This document shows positions 27,200-34,987 of a stretch of 64,000 nucleotides of DNA, in pieces; the first letter of the stretch is position 1; the number at the start of each line of letters is the position of its first letter. The DNA comes from Natronincola peptidivorans. GTDB taxonomy: Bacteria > Bacillota > Clostridia > Peptostreptococcales > Natronincolaceae. The position numbers and the translations under genes are program-made. Where the stretch lies: NCBI RefSeq assembly GCF_900111615.1, contig NZ_FOHU01000003.1, positions 273,429 to 337,428 on the forward strand, in the 5' to 3' direction. The notes under the pieces are model-generated. The model was not told where the DNA came from, searched no databases, and saw only the letters and a program-made list of their open reading frames with translations.

Positions 27200-27419
27200 T
27201 TATCTAATTATTCCCCCTATGTTTAGATTAAATGTATTGATTGGAAAAACATTAAAGAATCTTATTAAATCAGTATTCTCCTTAACTTCTTCATGTACTG
27301 AAAGATATATTGCATCATTAAGCATTATCATTGGTTCTAAGTTATTAACACTGTTATTACTACAATTAGTTACTAACATCATAACCATCAGTGATAAATA
27401 AAAAAAAGCTTTTTTTCAT
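27200..27419 (-). pseudogene. Small lipoprotein gene frameshifted in a T8 tract
   Basis: The ATG at 27419 has a GGAG ribosome site and starts MKKSFF, but the frame ends after 17 codons. Removing one T from the run of eight (27400-27407, minus strand) joins it to the frame MVMMLVTNCSNNSVNN that continues to 27200. The joined product would have a classical lipoprotein signal with Cys after LVTN. The cause may be a homopolymer mutation, phase variation or a sequencing error. Confidence 0.5.
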
Positions 27420-27913
27420 AATTACTCCAGGTTGCAAATTGTATAGTTTTATCTGTAGCACTTTTTTGTATAGCTTATATTGTGGGTCTTATCCCTTAGG
27501 TGATTAGGACAACTTTATAATAATTGCGCTACTTCATATCCTAAAAATACTACTGCTACAAAACTGTAGTCACTTATGGTATGGCTCGCCTTATCGTTCT
27601 AATGGCGGTTTTTATCAATAATATATATCTTGAGAAAAAGTAGATTATGTCTTGTACTCGAAATAGCAAGTTAGACTTTTTTACTAATTTCATCTGTTAT
27701 TAATGTTTTAGAAATATACATCGCTTTTATTATGTTCTTTAAGCGGGTGTGATGAGATGCACCCTCCATAAATTTCAACTGTGCTTTTCACATTTATTGA
27801 TAATTCAACAGACAACACTTAGCGCTTCTATCAATTCTTCTCCTGTATATTTTTCCATAGTATTTCTCCTCAAATATATATTTACCTGACTTGTATTATA
27901 ATAAAACTGGTCT
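27420..27913. other. Gap holding repeat copy D; otherwise no gene seen
   Basis: Apart from repeat copy D (27559-27650) and the likely promoter of the broken lipoprotein gene, I see no coding frame, terminator or RNA element in this stretch. Confidence 0.45.
27559..27650 (-). repeat. rlmH-end-like repeat, copy D, with long flank
   Basis: On the minus strand this has AAGGCGAGCCATACCATAAG, then TGACTACAGTTTTGTAGCAG. Downstream of rlmH the native sequence reads AAGTGACGACTGTATT and then CTGTAGCA, so both the core and its low-coordinate flank echo the rlmH end. The high-coordinate flank (GCGGTTTTTATCA to AAAAAGTAGAT) matches copy C. This is the best-preserved distal copy. Confidence 0.7.
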
Positions 27914-28294
27914 TTATCTATATAGTGAATTCACCAGTATTAATTTTTCAATAGCCTTTTTTTCATCTGCTAAGAAAAATATATCTATTCCCTTGTTACT
28001 CTCATAAATAAAATCTCTTAAACTCTTGCTTGAATATATAGAAAAGTCCCCAACTATAGCTATTTTCACGCGATAATTAATGAACTTTTGCAAAATTTCT
28101 CCTGCAAGTCGTGTTTTTAAGTTGAAAAAGTCCTCATATATTGCTGATTTATTTAAAATTATTGAATCGCAGCCAGTCTCATAGTTTACTGTTGCAATAA
28201 AATCTAGTGCCGACTGTACATCAATGATGATAATTTCGTTACTACTTACAATAGCAATATCTACGCCATTCTCTTTTATTTTTTTTATTTTCAT
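27914..28294 (-). CDS. DUF4180 family protein
   Basis: The product is 126 residues. The pattern (DIAIVSSNEIIIIDVQSALDFIATV, then CDSIILNKSAIYEDFFNLKTRLAGEILQKF, then VKIAIVGDFS, then ESNKGIDIFFLADEKKAIEKL) matches the DUF4180 family, which resembles a STAS/SpoIIAA-like alpha-beta fold. Members are scattered accessory proteins of Firmicutes with no known function. The start has TTGGAGG. Soluble and cytoplasmic. Confidence 0.8.
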   Translation of the reverse strand: MKIKKIKENGVDIAIVSSNEIIIIDVQSALDFIATVNYETGCDSIILNKSAIYEDFFNLKTRLAGEILQKFINYRVKIAIVGDFSIYSSKSLRDFIYESNKGIDIFFLADEKKAIEKLILVNSLYR

Positions 28295-28356
28295 GTTAGT
28301 CCTCCAATGAATGGTTTTTCTTTAAAATTATATAATTGTTATTGAAGTCCATCTTG

Positions 28357-29058
28357 CTAGTAATAGACATCAAACTCCTTTAAAGACTTAGCAAGGCGCA
28401 GTCCCAGGTCATCGATGTAAAACGTCGGATGACTACGACGACGATTCGAAGCAAGGCAACCTCTGGCTGGATCAGACCAACCACCGCCGCGAAAAATCCT
28501 GTAGGAACCATATACCTTTTCGTCATATACATCCCAACACCACTCCCATACATTACCTAACATGTCATACAGACCCCATGCATTCGGTTCCTTTTTTCCT
28601 GCTTCATGTGTTTTTCCAATAGAATTTTCCTTATACCAGGCAATCTTATCAATTTCTCCATATATAACCTCTGTCGTTCCTGCTCTACACCCGTATTCCC
28701 ACTCTGCTTCGGTAGGCAGGCGATAGCCCTCCGATTCCCAATCACATGTAACATCTTCACCATTACTGCTTATGGAGTAACTTTCTCTTAATCCCTCTCT
28801 CTGAGATAGTAAATTGCAAAATTGAATTGCATCATACCATGAGACATTCTCTACAGGATTTTGATTTCCTTTAGAAGAGGAAGGTGCCTTTTGTGTTATA
28901 TCATAATACAGATCCTGGGTTACAGGATATTTGGCGAGAAGAAAAGGTTTTATTTCGACTTTCCATTTATGTTTTATTCTATCGTCTCTTAGCACGATTT
29001 CTCCCCTTGGAATTTTTACCATTTGATTCTTGGCATAGGTCTCTACTTCATAGGACAT
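28357..29058 (-). CDS. SUMF1 / formylglycine-generating-enzyme-like protein
   Basis: The product is 233 residues. FLLAKYPVTQDLYYDI, PVENVSWYDAIQFCN, YRLPTEAEWEYGCRAGT, NAWGLYDMLGNVWEWCWD and RIFRGGGWSDPARGC...RRRSHP are the FGE-sulfatase fold signatures in order. True FGE needs two active-site Cys near the C-terminus; only one is evident here, so it may be a non-FGE member (oxidoreductase, ligand-binding or regulatory). No sulfatase gene is nearby. The start has GGAGGG. Accessory setting. Confidence 0.88.
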   Translation of the reverse strand: MSYEVETYAKNQMVKIPRGEIVLRDDRIKHKWKVEIKPFLLAKYPVTQDLYYDITQKAPSSSKGNQNPVENVSWYDAIQFCNLLSQREGLRESYSISSNGEDVTCDWESEGYRLPTEAEWEYGCRAGTTEVIYGEIDKIAWYKENSIGKTHEAGKKEPNAWGLYDMLGNVWEWCWDVYDEKVYGSYRIFRGGGWSDPARGCLASNRRRSHPTFYIDDLGLRLAKSLKEFDVYY

Positions 29059-29150
29059 TTCTTTCCCTCCTATCTATACAGCAATAGAATATCCTTTTGA
29101 TTCAATACTATAATTAATACTTTTAGATAGATTCTTGTAATTATATTTGT

Positions 29151-29627
29151 TTATTCAGTAAGCATTGAAATTGAACTTAACATGCTTTCAATAAACTTTA
29201 CGCTACCCCACAAAATAACTCTTAGCCTTTTATCTTTCTCATCATATTTTACTTGAATTGTGGATTCACCGACCTCTGGGTCTTTACAGTTGGCTATTGC
29301 TATAAGTGTATTTGATATTCTTATATATTCCTCCTTTTCGGTTTCATTGATGTCTATCACAGATGATACATATATCCGCTGTCGTGTAGTCTCTACCTCT
29401 TCTCCCACAGTAGAGTAATCAAAGCTTAGCCCCTTATCATTTTTTCCATTACCCTTTTTGACATTGTTTTTTTCCATAAAAACATTTAAATCATGTTCTG
29501 AAATTCTCCACTGTTTTCCAACCTTACTTGCTCCAAGTTTACCTTCAGTTATAAATTTTCTAATGGTTTTATGATGCATGCCTAGGAATTCAGCAATTTT
29601 GTCCACTGTATAAAATTTATTTTCCAT
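29151..29627 (-). CDS. Excisionase-type helix-turn-helix protein
   Basis: The product is 158 residues. The N-terminal YTVDKIAEFLGMHHKTIRKFITEGKLGASKVGKQWRISEHDLNVFM is the MerR-like helix-turn-helix of excisionase-family (HTH_17) DNA-binding proteins. A linker and an alpha-beta C-terminal domain of about 85 residues follow (YVSSVIDINETEKEEY onward). The C-terminal domain is not recognised and may sense a ligand or mediate dimers. It sits between accessory genes and could regulate the downstream SUMF1 gene, with which it is co-directional. Confidence 0.78.
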   Translation of the reverse strand: MENKFYTVDKIAEFLGMHHKTIRKFITEGKLGASKVGKQWRISEHDLNVFMEKNNVKKGNGKNDKGLSFDYSTVGEEVETTRQRIYVSSVIDINETEKEEYIRISNTLIAIANCKDPEVGESTIQVKYDEKDKRLRVILWGSVKFIESMLSSISMLTE

Positions 29628-29774
29628 ATCACGTAATCCTTTCTTAATGGCTTATTCCAAAATTATAATTGATTTTTATGCTATGGTCAATTGATTTGTT
29701 GTGCTTTATTGCACTTTGTTGTGTTTTGTTGATAATAATTGTATGTTAAACCTACTTATCTATACAAAAAAAAT

Positions 29775-29794
29775 AGCCCTTCGTTTGAAGGACT
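29775..29794 (-). terminator. Terminator after the GyrI-like gene
   Basis: On the minus strand the stem AGTCCTTC-AAAC-GAAGGGCT is followed by ATTTTTTTT, about 48 bases after the stop of the gene 29842-30297. Confidence 0.8.
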
Positions 29795-29841
29795 ACTTTT
29801 TCGAATCAAATTATGAAGTTTCTTTCTCTAATAGTCAGCCA

Positions 29842-30297
29842 TTAGCATATCGGAATACATATTTCACATTTATGATTGGCAATCATCTTGGTAGCATACC
29901 TTTCTATTATCGGTCTTGAATAATCCATGTTGAAGCCACTCCTGTTTAACTTAGGAAAAATATCTGCCCATGCCTTTTGAACCGCTTCAGCAGTATGTTC
30001 AATTTCAAAAACTACATATTCTCCACCTGCAGTCTCTCCTCCTTGCACATACTCGTCATCAATCTCGTATTCATCAGAAACAACAATGCAAGTGTCATAC
30101 CGACACTCTTCTGCTTTAGTTACTGATGGGTCGTCTTGGGCAATCCCCAAAATAATCGAATCATGGTTCAGCAAAGATTTCTCTCGAGCCCATGTTTTCA
30201 GTTCTTCCATTGTTCGAACGTTGTTTACTCCATATGGTCCTGTATTCCGAATATAAGCAATTTTATAGTGTGGAATTATTTCAATAGTTGTTTTCAT
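29842..30297 (-). CDS. GyrI-like small-molecule-binding (SbmC-like) protein
   Basis: The product is 151 residues, full length for the family. Features: the opening strand IEIIPHYKIAYIRNTGPYG, then IILGIAQDDPSVT, CRYDTCIVVSD, GGEYVVFEIEHTAEAVQKAWADIFPKL, and the final strand. This is the SbmC/GyrI fold, related to the AraC effector-binding domain. SbmC inhibits gyrase in E. coli; most free-standing homologs bind drugs or toxins, some hydrolyse them. A terminator follows the gene. Confidence 0.85.
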   Translation of the reverse strand: MKTTIEIIPHYKIAYIRNTGPYGVNNVRTMEELKTWAREKSLLNHDSIILGIAQDDPSVTKAEECRYDTCIVVSDEYEIDDEYVQGGETAGGEYVVFEIEHTAEAVQKAWADIFPKLNRSGFNMDYSRPIIERYATKMIANHKCEICIPIC

Positions 30298-30702
30298 TAT
30301 ATATCAAATCCCTTCGAATTATTATTAGACCGGTCAATATGAACTTATCACGCTTTAAAATGAAAAGCAAACTAATTTTTAAAAATCATTATTTCTACAA
30401 TAGATGATTAAAGATGAATATCAGAGCGATATTTCCTGTTCTTTATCATCTCCTTTGTGCCGCCCCCTTTATTTCCTTTATTTCCTTTTTTTTCCTCTTG
30501 AACCTAAAGAATCATCAATAATTTGCCGATAATAAGGCATCATAACTTAACACAAGAAGTATTATTCGGGTACTGAAGGTCCACAATCCAATACCCATGG
30601 ATGTATGGGGGTCAGGCTTGAATTATTTGTTGATTGAAAAAAACCATTTCAAAATTTGTAGAGAAGAGTTCTTACCAAATAATTAAGTGAGGTGAATATT
30701 CA
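30298..30702. other. Gap before the SLH protein; contains one RAYT-type repeat
   Basis: No gene seen. At 30609-30628 the sequence GGGTCAGGCTTGAATTATTT repeats the inverted-repeat ends of the miniature element at 32575-32954, so SLH gene and repeat units form a composite. The last 30 bases hold a GAGGTGA ribosome site for the next gene. Confidence 0.5.
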
Positions 30703-32448
30703 ATGAAACAAAATTTAAAACAAGTTACGCTTATTACCCTTATAGCATTACTGACAAACCTTTTCGCAAGTTTTACTGCCCAGGCACAGGAGCAGTTTTC
30801 TTACGAGCAAGAAGCCAGAATATTATATGACTTGGCCCTGTATAAAGGAGTTTCAGATACAGATTTTGAGCCTGATCTGGGTGGAGTCTTAACCAAAGAG
30901 AAGGGGGTTGTCATGCTGCTGAGGCTGTTTGGAGTTGAAGAAGCAGCGCTGGCGTTGACGGATGCGGAAGCAGATGAAAAGCTCGCGATGTTTACGGATG
31001 CTGCTGATGTAGGTCTTTGGGCAAAAAAACAAGTGGCTTATGCAGTTGACAAGAAATATATTAAAGGGTTGCCGGACGGCAGCTTTAGACCCAAACAGGC
31101 ATTAAATGGTAAGCTGTATTGTTCAATGATTTTACAAATGCTTGGTTACGATGGGGATTTTGACTACAACACTGCAGCGACGAGCTTGTCACAAATAGGC
31201 GGTCTTACATCAGCACAAGCAATAAAGTTTAATAGTGACACTGCAATTAACAGGGATTCTCTGGTCGGTATATCCTTTGGCTCGTTGCAAGCGAGGACGA
31301 AGGCGCCAGACAGTAAAAAAGTAATCGAAATACTTATCGAAAAAGGTATCGTGGATAAACAGGAGGCGATAGTTGCAGGAGTGATAAAAGGGCTGAGCTC
31401 CCTTACCATAAGCAACGGGCAATTGAGTCCATCTTTTAACCCTTCTATTTTTCAATACACTGCTTCCGTTTCTTCATCCGTATACAGTATAACGGTCAAT
31501 GCAAGTGCTGAGGAAGGAAAAGTGTACGTTAACGATACACTTATAACAGAAGATGGTGGTTCAGTGAATCTTTCTACAGGGAATACAACCATTACCGTAT
31601 CTCACAGATCACAATTTGATGAATTAAGCACTGATTACTATATCACGATGACAAGAGAAGCGCCACCCATTAGCCCCTCGGAAAGTAGTAATAATAATCT
31701 GGCATTACTATCCATAAGCGGAGGGTCGCTGTCGCCTGAATTTAACACTAATATCACAAATTACTCCGTATCGGTCACCTCGGCTGTTCATCATATCACT
31801 GCAACGGCAGAACTGGCAGATGCAAGCGCAAGCTTGAGAATTAACGGGATAGCAACAGCGAACAACACGGTATCAGCTCCAATTAATCTTGTGGTTGGTG
31901 AAAACCGTGTGGTTGTAAGGGTGCAAGCAGAAAATGGTGCTACAAAAGACTACACCGTGACAGTTATAAAAGCTCCTAAACCGCTAAGTCCGAAGCAATA
32001 TTCTTACGAGAAAGAAGCCAGAAAAATATATGACTCAACTCTGTTTAATGGAGTATCAGATACAACCTTTGAATCTGATCTAGGTGGAGTTTTTACCAGA
32101 GAGCAGGGGATTGTCATGCTGCTGAGGATCTTTGGCGTTGAAGAAGAAGCGCTGGCGTTAACGGATGAGGAAGTAGATTCAAAGCTTGCGCTGATTACAG
32201 ATGCTGCTGATGTAACTCATTGGGCAAAAAAACAAATAGCTTATGCAATCGACAAGGGTTATGTTAAAGTTATGCCGGACGGCAGCTTTGGACCAAAACA
32301 AGTATTGAATGCTAGAGCGTATAGTTCAATGATTTTACAAATGCTTGGTTACGATGGGGATTTTAACTACCGCACTGCAGCGCTTAGCTTGGCAAAAAAG
32401 GCGGTCTTACAGCTGAACAAGCAAAAAACTTTAATAGTGACACTGTAA
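30703..32448 (+). CDS. Secreted protein with SLH and cadherin-like domains; C-terminus out of frame
   Basis: The product is 581 residues as read. A signal peptide ends near AQAQ (about residue 29). An S-layer-homology module follows (GVSDTDFEPDLGG...AKKQVAYAVDKKYIKGLPDGSFRPKQALNG), then two cadherin-like beta-sandwich domains (LTISNGQLSPSFNPSIFQYTA and LLSISGGSLSPEFNTNIT), then a second SLH module. That module breaks off at SLAKKAVL. Reading -1 from the heptamer A-AAA-AAG (32394-32400) restores GGLTAEQAKNFNSD, matching the first module, and extends the frame to 32630. SLH modules anchor proteins to secondary wall polymers. Confidence 0.85.
   Translation: MKQNLKQVTLITLIALLTNLFASFTAQAQEQFSYEQEARILYDLALYKGVSDTDFEPDLGGVLTKEKGVVMLLRLFGVEEAALALTDAEADEKLAMFTDAADVGLWAKKQVAYAVDKKYIKGLPDGSFRPKQALNGKLYCSMILQMLGYDGDFDYNTAATSLSQIGGLTSAQAIKFNSDTAINRDSLVGISFGSLQARTKAPDSKKVIEILIEKGIVDKQEAIVAGVIKGLSSLTISNGQLSPSFNPSIFQYTASVSSSVYSITVNASAEEGKVYVNDTLITEDGGSVNLSTGNTTITVSHRSQFDELSTDYYITMTREAPPISPSESSNNNLALLSISGGSLSPEFNTNITNYSVSVTSAVHHITATAELADASASLRINGIATANNTVSAPINLVVGENRVVVRVQAENGATKDYTVTVIKAPKPLSPKQYSYEKEARKIYDSTLFNGVSDTTFESDLGGVFTREQGIVMLLRIFGVEEEALALTDEEVDSKLALITDAADVTHWAKKQIAYAIDKGYVKVMPDGSFGPKQVLNARAYSSMILQMLGYDGDFNYRTAALSLAKKAVLQLNKQKTLIVTL
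32394..32400 (+). other. Slippery heptamer A AAA AAG at the SLH frame break
   Basis: The zero-frame codons are GCA AAA AAG, giving the A-AAA-AAG heptamer, the same slip site used in E. coli dnaX. A -1 slip here continues directly into codons for the rest of the second SLH module, ending at 32630. Whether it is a programmed frameshift or a one-base deletion cannot be decided from one sequence. Confidence 0.5.
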
Positions 32449-32574
32449 TTAACAGGAATTCTCTGATGGGTATATCCTTTGGCACGTTGCAAGCGAAGAC
32501 GCCAGACGACAAAAAAATAATCGAAATACTTATGGAAAAGGGTAACGTCCATCAACAGAAGGCTAAAGAAGCAG

Positions 32575-32954
32575 GGGTCAGGCTTGAATTATTTACTTAT
32601 TTACTTATGCTTCTTCCTCCCGCCTTCTAATTATTTCTTCAACATAAGATCTTCCTTTACTGTCTGCAGGTTTTATTTTTGATATCATTGATGGTGATAA
32701 GCTAAGCTTTTCCGACAACAATTTATTGTTTATATTGCAATGCTTCTCACTTAGAAGAACTGTAGCTTTACTAATATCTGATATCTTTTGAATACTCGTT
32801 TTTATGTATTTCTTTACATAACACATTTTCACCATTATCTCCACTAACTGCTACATACTATAGTGCTCTAGGATAATGGATTTGTGGTTTCCTTGCCATA
32901 TGCATCACCAACATTATCATATTTATTAGTAAGTAAATAATTCAAGCCTGACCC
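32575..32954. mobile_element. Miniature element with RAYT-type inverted repeats
   Basis: A perfect 25-bp inverted repeat beginning GGGTCAGGCTTGAATT (32575-32599 and 32930-32954) bounds 380 bp. Sequences of the GGGGTCAGGC type typically flank REP-associated tyrosine transposase genes. Inside is a minus-strand frame (32605-32844) that looks like the tail of such a transposase. A further direct copy of the end lies at 30609. It is best read as a deletion derivative of a RAYT-like element. Confidence 0.7.
32605..32844 (-). pseudogene. Probable 3' fragment of a RAYT-type transposase gene
   Basis: The 79-residue frame holds a helix-turn-helix-like stretch (NNKLLSEKLSLSPSMISKI) and ends RRREEEA, which fits the C-terminal DNA-binding tail of some REP-associated transposases. 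No catalytic HUH or Tyr is present and there is no good ribosome site. It lies wholly within the inverted repeats of the miniature element. Confidence 0.45.
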
Positions 32955-32960
32955 TCTTTT

Positions 32961-33617
32961 TTACTCCTTTATAATAAGTCCAAATATTTTCGAAAAGTCT
33001 ACTGCTTGCATAGGAGAAACAATTGCACCCCTAATATCTTCAGGTCGTATACCAACTCCTTCAAAATTGGAATTACTCAAGTCTATTCCTGACATGCTAG
33101 TTCCAGACATTTGACTTAATATAAAATTACATTTTCTAAACTCAACCTTATGTAATTTACTGTGTTGAAGATTACCATTTTCAAATATACACTCAGATAG
33201 GATCACATTTTTCATTTGAGTATAATTCATATGAATAAATTGACCATTGCAGTTATTCATATAAATATTCTGAAGTGTAGCATCATTGAGGTTTAAGCCC
33301 ATTAGCTTACAGTTGATAAACTCAGTTCTATGTATAATTGCTCCAACAAAATTTACATTTGACAAATCACAGTTTTTAAATGTTACATCAGTAAGCTCTA
33401 ATGAATTTAATGTGATACCTTTAAAATCCACTTTATTAAAAATGACACCTTCAAAAGCTACTTTGTTAGCTTCTCGTGTTTCCATCCCGCAGTCTGATAT
33501 ATAAATATTCTTAATAATAGCTTCATCTTCAACATCACTAATTTTTATACACGTTTTTTCAATACCTTTTATGAACTTAGGCTTAATTACTTTCGGCAGA
33601 ACTTGCTTATTATTCAT
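32961..33617 (-). CDS. Pentapeptide-repeat protein
   Basis: The product is about 218 residues. From about residue 60 on, degenerate A(D/N)LXX-type repeats dominate (TFKNCDLSNVNFVGAIIHRTE, LMGLNLNDATLQNIYMNNC, MSGTSMSGIDLSNSNFEG). A C-terminal cap IRGAIVSPMQAVDFSKIFGLIIKE resembles other clostridial members. It folds as a right-handed beta helix; some relatives mimic DNA and protect gyrase, but most have no known role. The ATG at 33617 follows AAGGAG; the 39-residue upstream extension of the frame has no such site. It is the first gene downstream of rlmH. Confidence 0.82.
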   Translation of the reverse strand: MNNKQVLPKVIKPKFIKGIEKTCIKISDVEDEAIIKNIYISDCGMETREANKVAFEGVIFNKVDFKGITLNSLELTDVTFKNCDLSNVNFVGAIIHRTEFINCKLMGLNLNDATLQNIYMNNCNGQFIHMNYTQMKNVILSECIFENGNLQHSKLHKVEFRKCNFILSQMSGTSMSGIDLSNSNFEGVGIRPEDIRGAIVSPMQAVDFSKIFGLIIKE

Positions 33618-33817
33618 AGTACAGTCTCTCCTTACACTTATTTCCCTATAAGTACCGGAAAACAGATCCATCACCCCGGTCAAGTAATTTCTTTGATAAC
33701 TACTATACTGTAATACGCTAATATTAGTAAGCAAAATAAGAGAGAGCTTTCTTTTCTTATTTCATTCGTTAGATATCATTATCTAATTGACCTGTGCTAC
33801 AGAATTTTAGAATACAG

Positions 33818-33850
33818 TCGTCACTTGTGATACGGTTCACCCTTAATAAT
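33818..33850 (-). repeat. rlmH 3' end, parental copy of the dispersed repeat
   Basis: The last codons of rlmH (GGT GAA CCG TAT CAC AAG, then stop TGA) and the next bases are the sequence echoed by copies A-E. In staphylococci the equivalent rlmH end is the SCC attachment site. The gene remains intact here, as expected because insertions at such a site rebuild the C-terminal codons. Confidence 0.7.
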
Positions 33851-34300
33851 CCTAAACCCCCGATAAATCTGCTCTAGCAATATCAATCGCATTAGCTGAT
33901 GCGGAAAGGTCATTGGGGAGAAGGATAGTTTGTAGTTGCATGCTTTTAGCACTTCTTTTGAGAGTCCTAGAGAACCGCCAATGATAAATGCAATGCTGCT
34001 GTTGCCTGATATGGCTAAATCTTGCATTTTTTCTGCTAGTTCTTCTGAGGAGAGCATTTTTCCTTTGATATCTAAGGCAATGATATACATTCCTTCTTTG
34101 ATATGTTTTAAGATGTTTTCTCCCTCTCTACTCTTTACTATCTCCATCTCTGTATCACTTAGGTTCTCTGGTGCTTTTTCATCTGCCACCTCGATGATGT
34201 TTAGCTTGCTGTATCTAGATAATCTTTTTGCATATTCATCGATGCCCTGTTTTATGTATTTCTCTTTTATTTTTCCTACTGAAATAATGGTGATATTCAT
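33821..34300 (-). CDS. rlmH: 23S rRNA pseudouridine-1915 N3-methyltransferase RlmH
   Basis: The product is 159 residues, the family length. It opens [13 protein letters not shown], has [15 protein letters not shown] (SAM-binding knot) and closes with the invariant [11 protein letters not shown]. RlmH is a SPOUT dimer that methylates pseudouridine 1915 in helix 69 of 23S rRNA using SAM. Its position downstream of yycJ/htrA is typical of Firmicutes. The 3' end is the parental copy of a sequence repeated five times across the left 34 kb. Confidence 0.96.
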   Translation of the reverse strand: MNITIISVGKIKEKYIKQGIDEYAKRLSRYSKLNIIEVADEKAPENLSDTEMEIVKSREGENILKHIKEGMYIIALDIKGKMLSSEELAEKMQDLAISGNSSIAFIIGGSLGLSKEVLKACNYKLSFSPMTFPHQLMRLILLEQIYRGFRIIKGEPYHK

Positions 34301-34480
34301 AAAACCTGTCCTCCTTTGTTCCTCATGTTTTTATTGGCGTGAACTTTCCTTGTGTTGAAGCTGACGCTTTAACCACTATGTTTGATCTCTTATACTATCC
34401 AAGGACTCGCTTCCTTGTTTTTCCTCGGCAATAAAAAAGAACCTTCCTGCTTGCATGGTTGGCTCTCTTAACCTTATTCC

Positions 34481-34648
34481 TTACACCACCAAATACCTTG
34501 GGAAATGGTCGCAAAAATCACAGGTTTTGGGAACATCCCATTCAGTAAAGGTTACTGAACCCAGTTCATAGAGATCTGGTGGTTGTTCATAAACATCTAC
34601 AAAATCATCTATGGCGTTGTCTAAATGCTCATTACATACAACGTACAT
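34481..34648 (-). CDS. CxxH/CxxC small protein (YyzF-like)
   Basis: A 55-residue protein, MYVVCNEHLDNAIDDFVDVY to FPRYLVV, contains C-N-E-H near the N-terminus and C-D-F-C near the C-terminus. This is the CxxH...CxxC arrangement of the small family found beside rlmH and htrA in Bacillus. The four residues probably bind zinc. The ATG at 34648 follows GGAGTG at 8 bases. It lies 180 bases upstream of rlmH on the same strand. Function unknown; the conserved neighbourhood supports that it is a real gene. Confidence 0.85.
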   Translation of the reverse strand: MYVVCNEHLDNAIDDFVDVYEQPPDLYELGSVTFTEWDVPKTCDFCDHFPRYLVV

Positions 34649-34947
34649 TCTTTTCACTCCATTTATAAATAATATGCTCCGATTTCATGTGTGCTCTGCG
34701 TCTGATTTTAATGCTCCTTATTTCAGTCGCTACACAAAACAACTTAAGTTGCAATTGAGCTAATGTATTCCTCTGTTTATATTAAATCATACTTTCTATT
34801 AGTATCTGTTAAATTGGTTTCTTCATTCATTGATAGATTATCTTTGCTAAAGGTTTCTCCTTTTATTTGTATAAAGATCTATCAAAATCAAAGCACCTTG
34901 TCTCGTTATGATTCCATTATATACCAGTTCTCTTAATGTTTCAATTG

Positions 34948-34963
34948 TTTTTCACGTGAAACA
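34948..34963. promoter_or_regulatory. parS-like ParB-binding site
   Basis: TTTTTCACGTGAAACA matches the bacterial parS consensus TGTTTCACGTGAAACA at 15 of 16 positions, including the full CACGTG core and right arm. It sits in the intergenic space 3' of htrA, in an origin-proximal gene neighbourhood, where parS sites cluster. ParB-Spo0J would load here for origin segregation. Confidence 0.75.
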
Positions 34964-34985
34964 ACCCAAGGCATCCTTGGGTTGT
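34961..34985 (-). terminator. Terminator after htrA
   Basis: The perfect 11-bp stem ACAACCCAAGG / CCTTGGGTTGT begins 3 bases after the htrA stop codon on the minus strand and is followed by a T-rich run through the adjacent parS-like site. Confidence 0.75.
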
Positions 34986-34987
34986 AA

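Noticed and set aside
27219..27401. Plus-strand open frame of 60 codons
   Set aside because: It is the complement of the broken lipoprotein gene, which has a proper start, ribosome site and signal peptide on the other strand.
1..33820. Large serine recombinase or tyrosine integrase to explain the rlmH-like repeats
   Set aside because: I looked for recombinase-like proteins in all frames of the accessory region and saw none; only IS/RAYT transposase remnants are present, so the recombinase, if any, is outside the window or lost.
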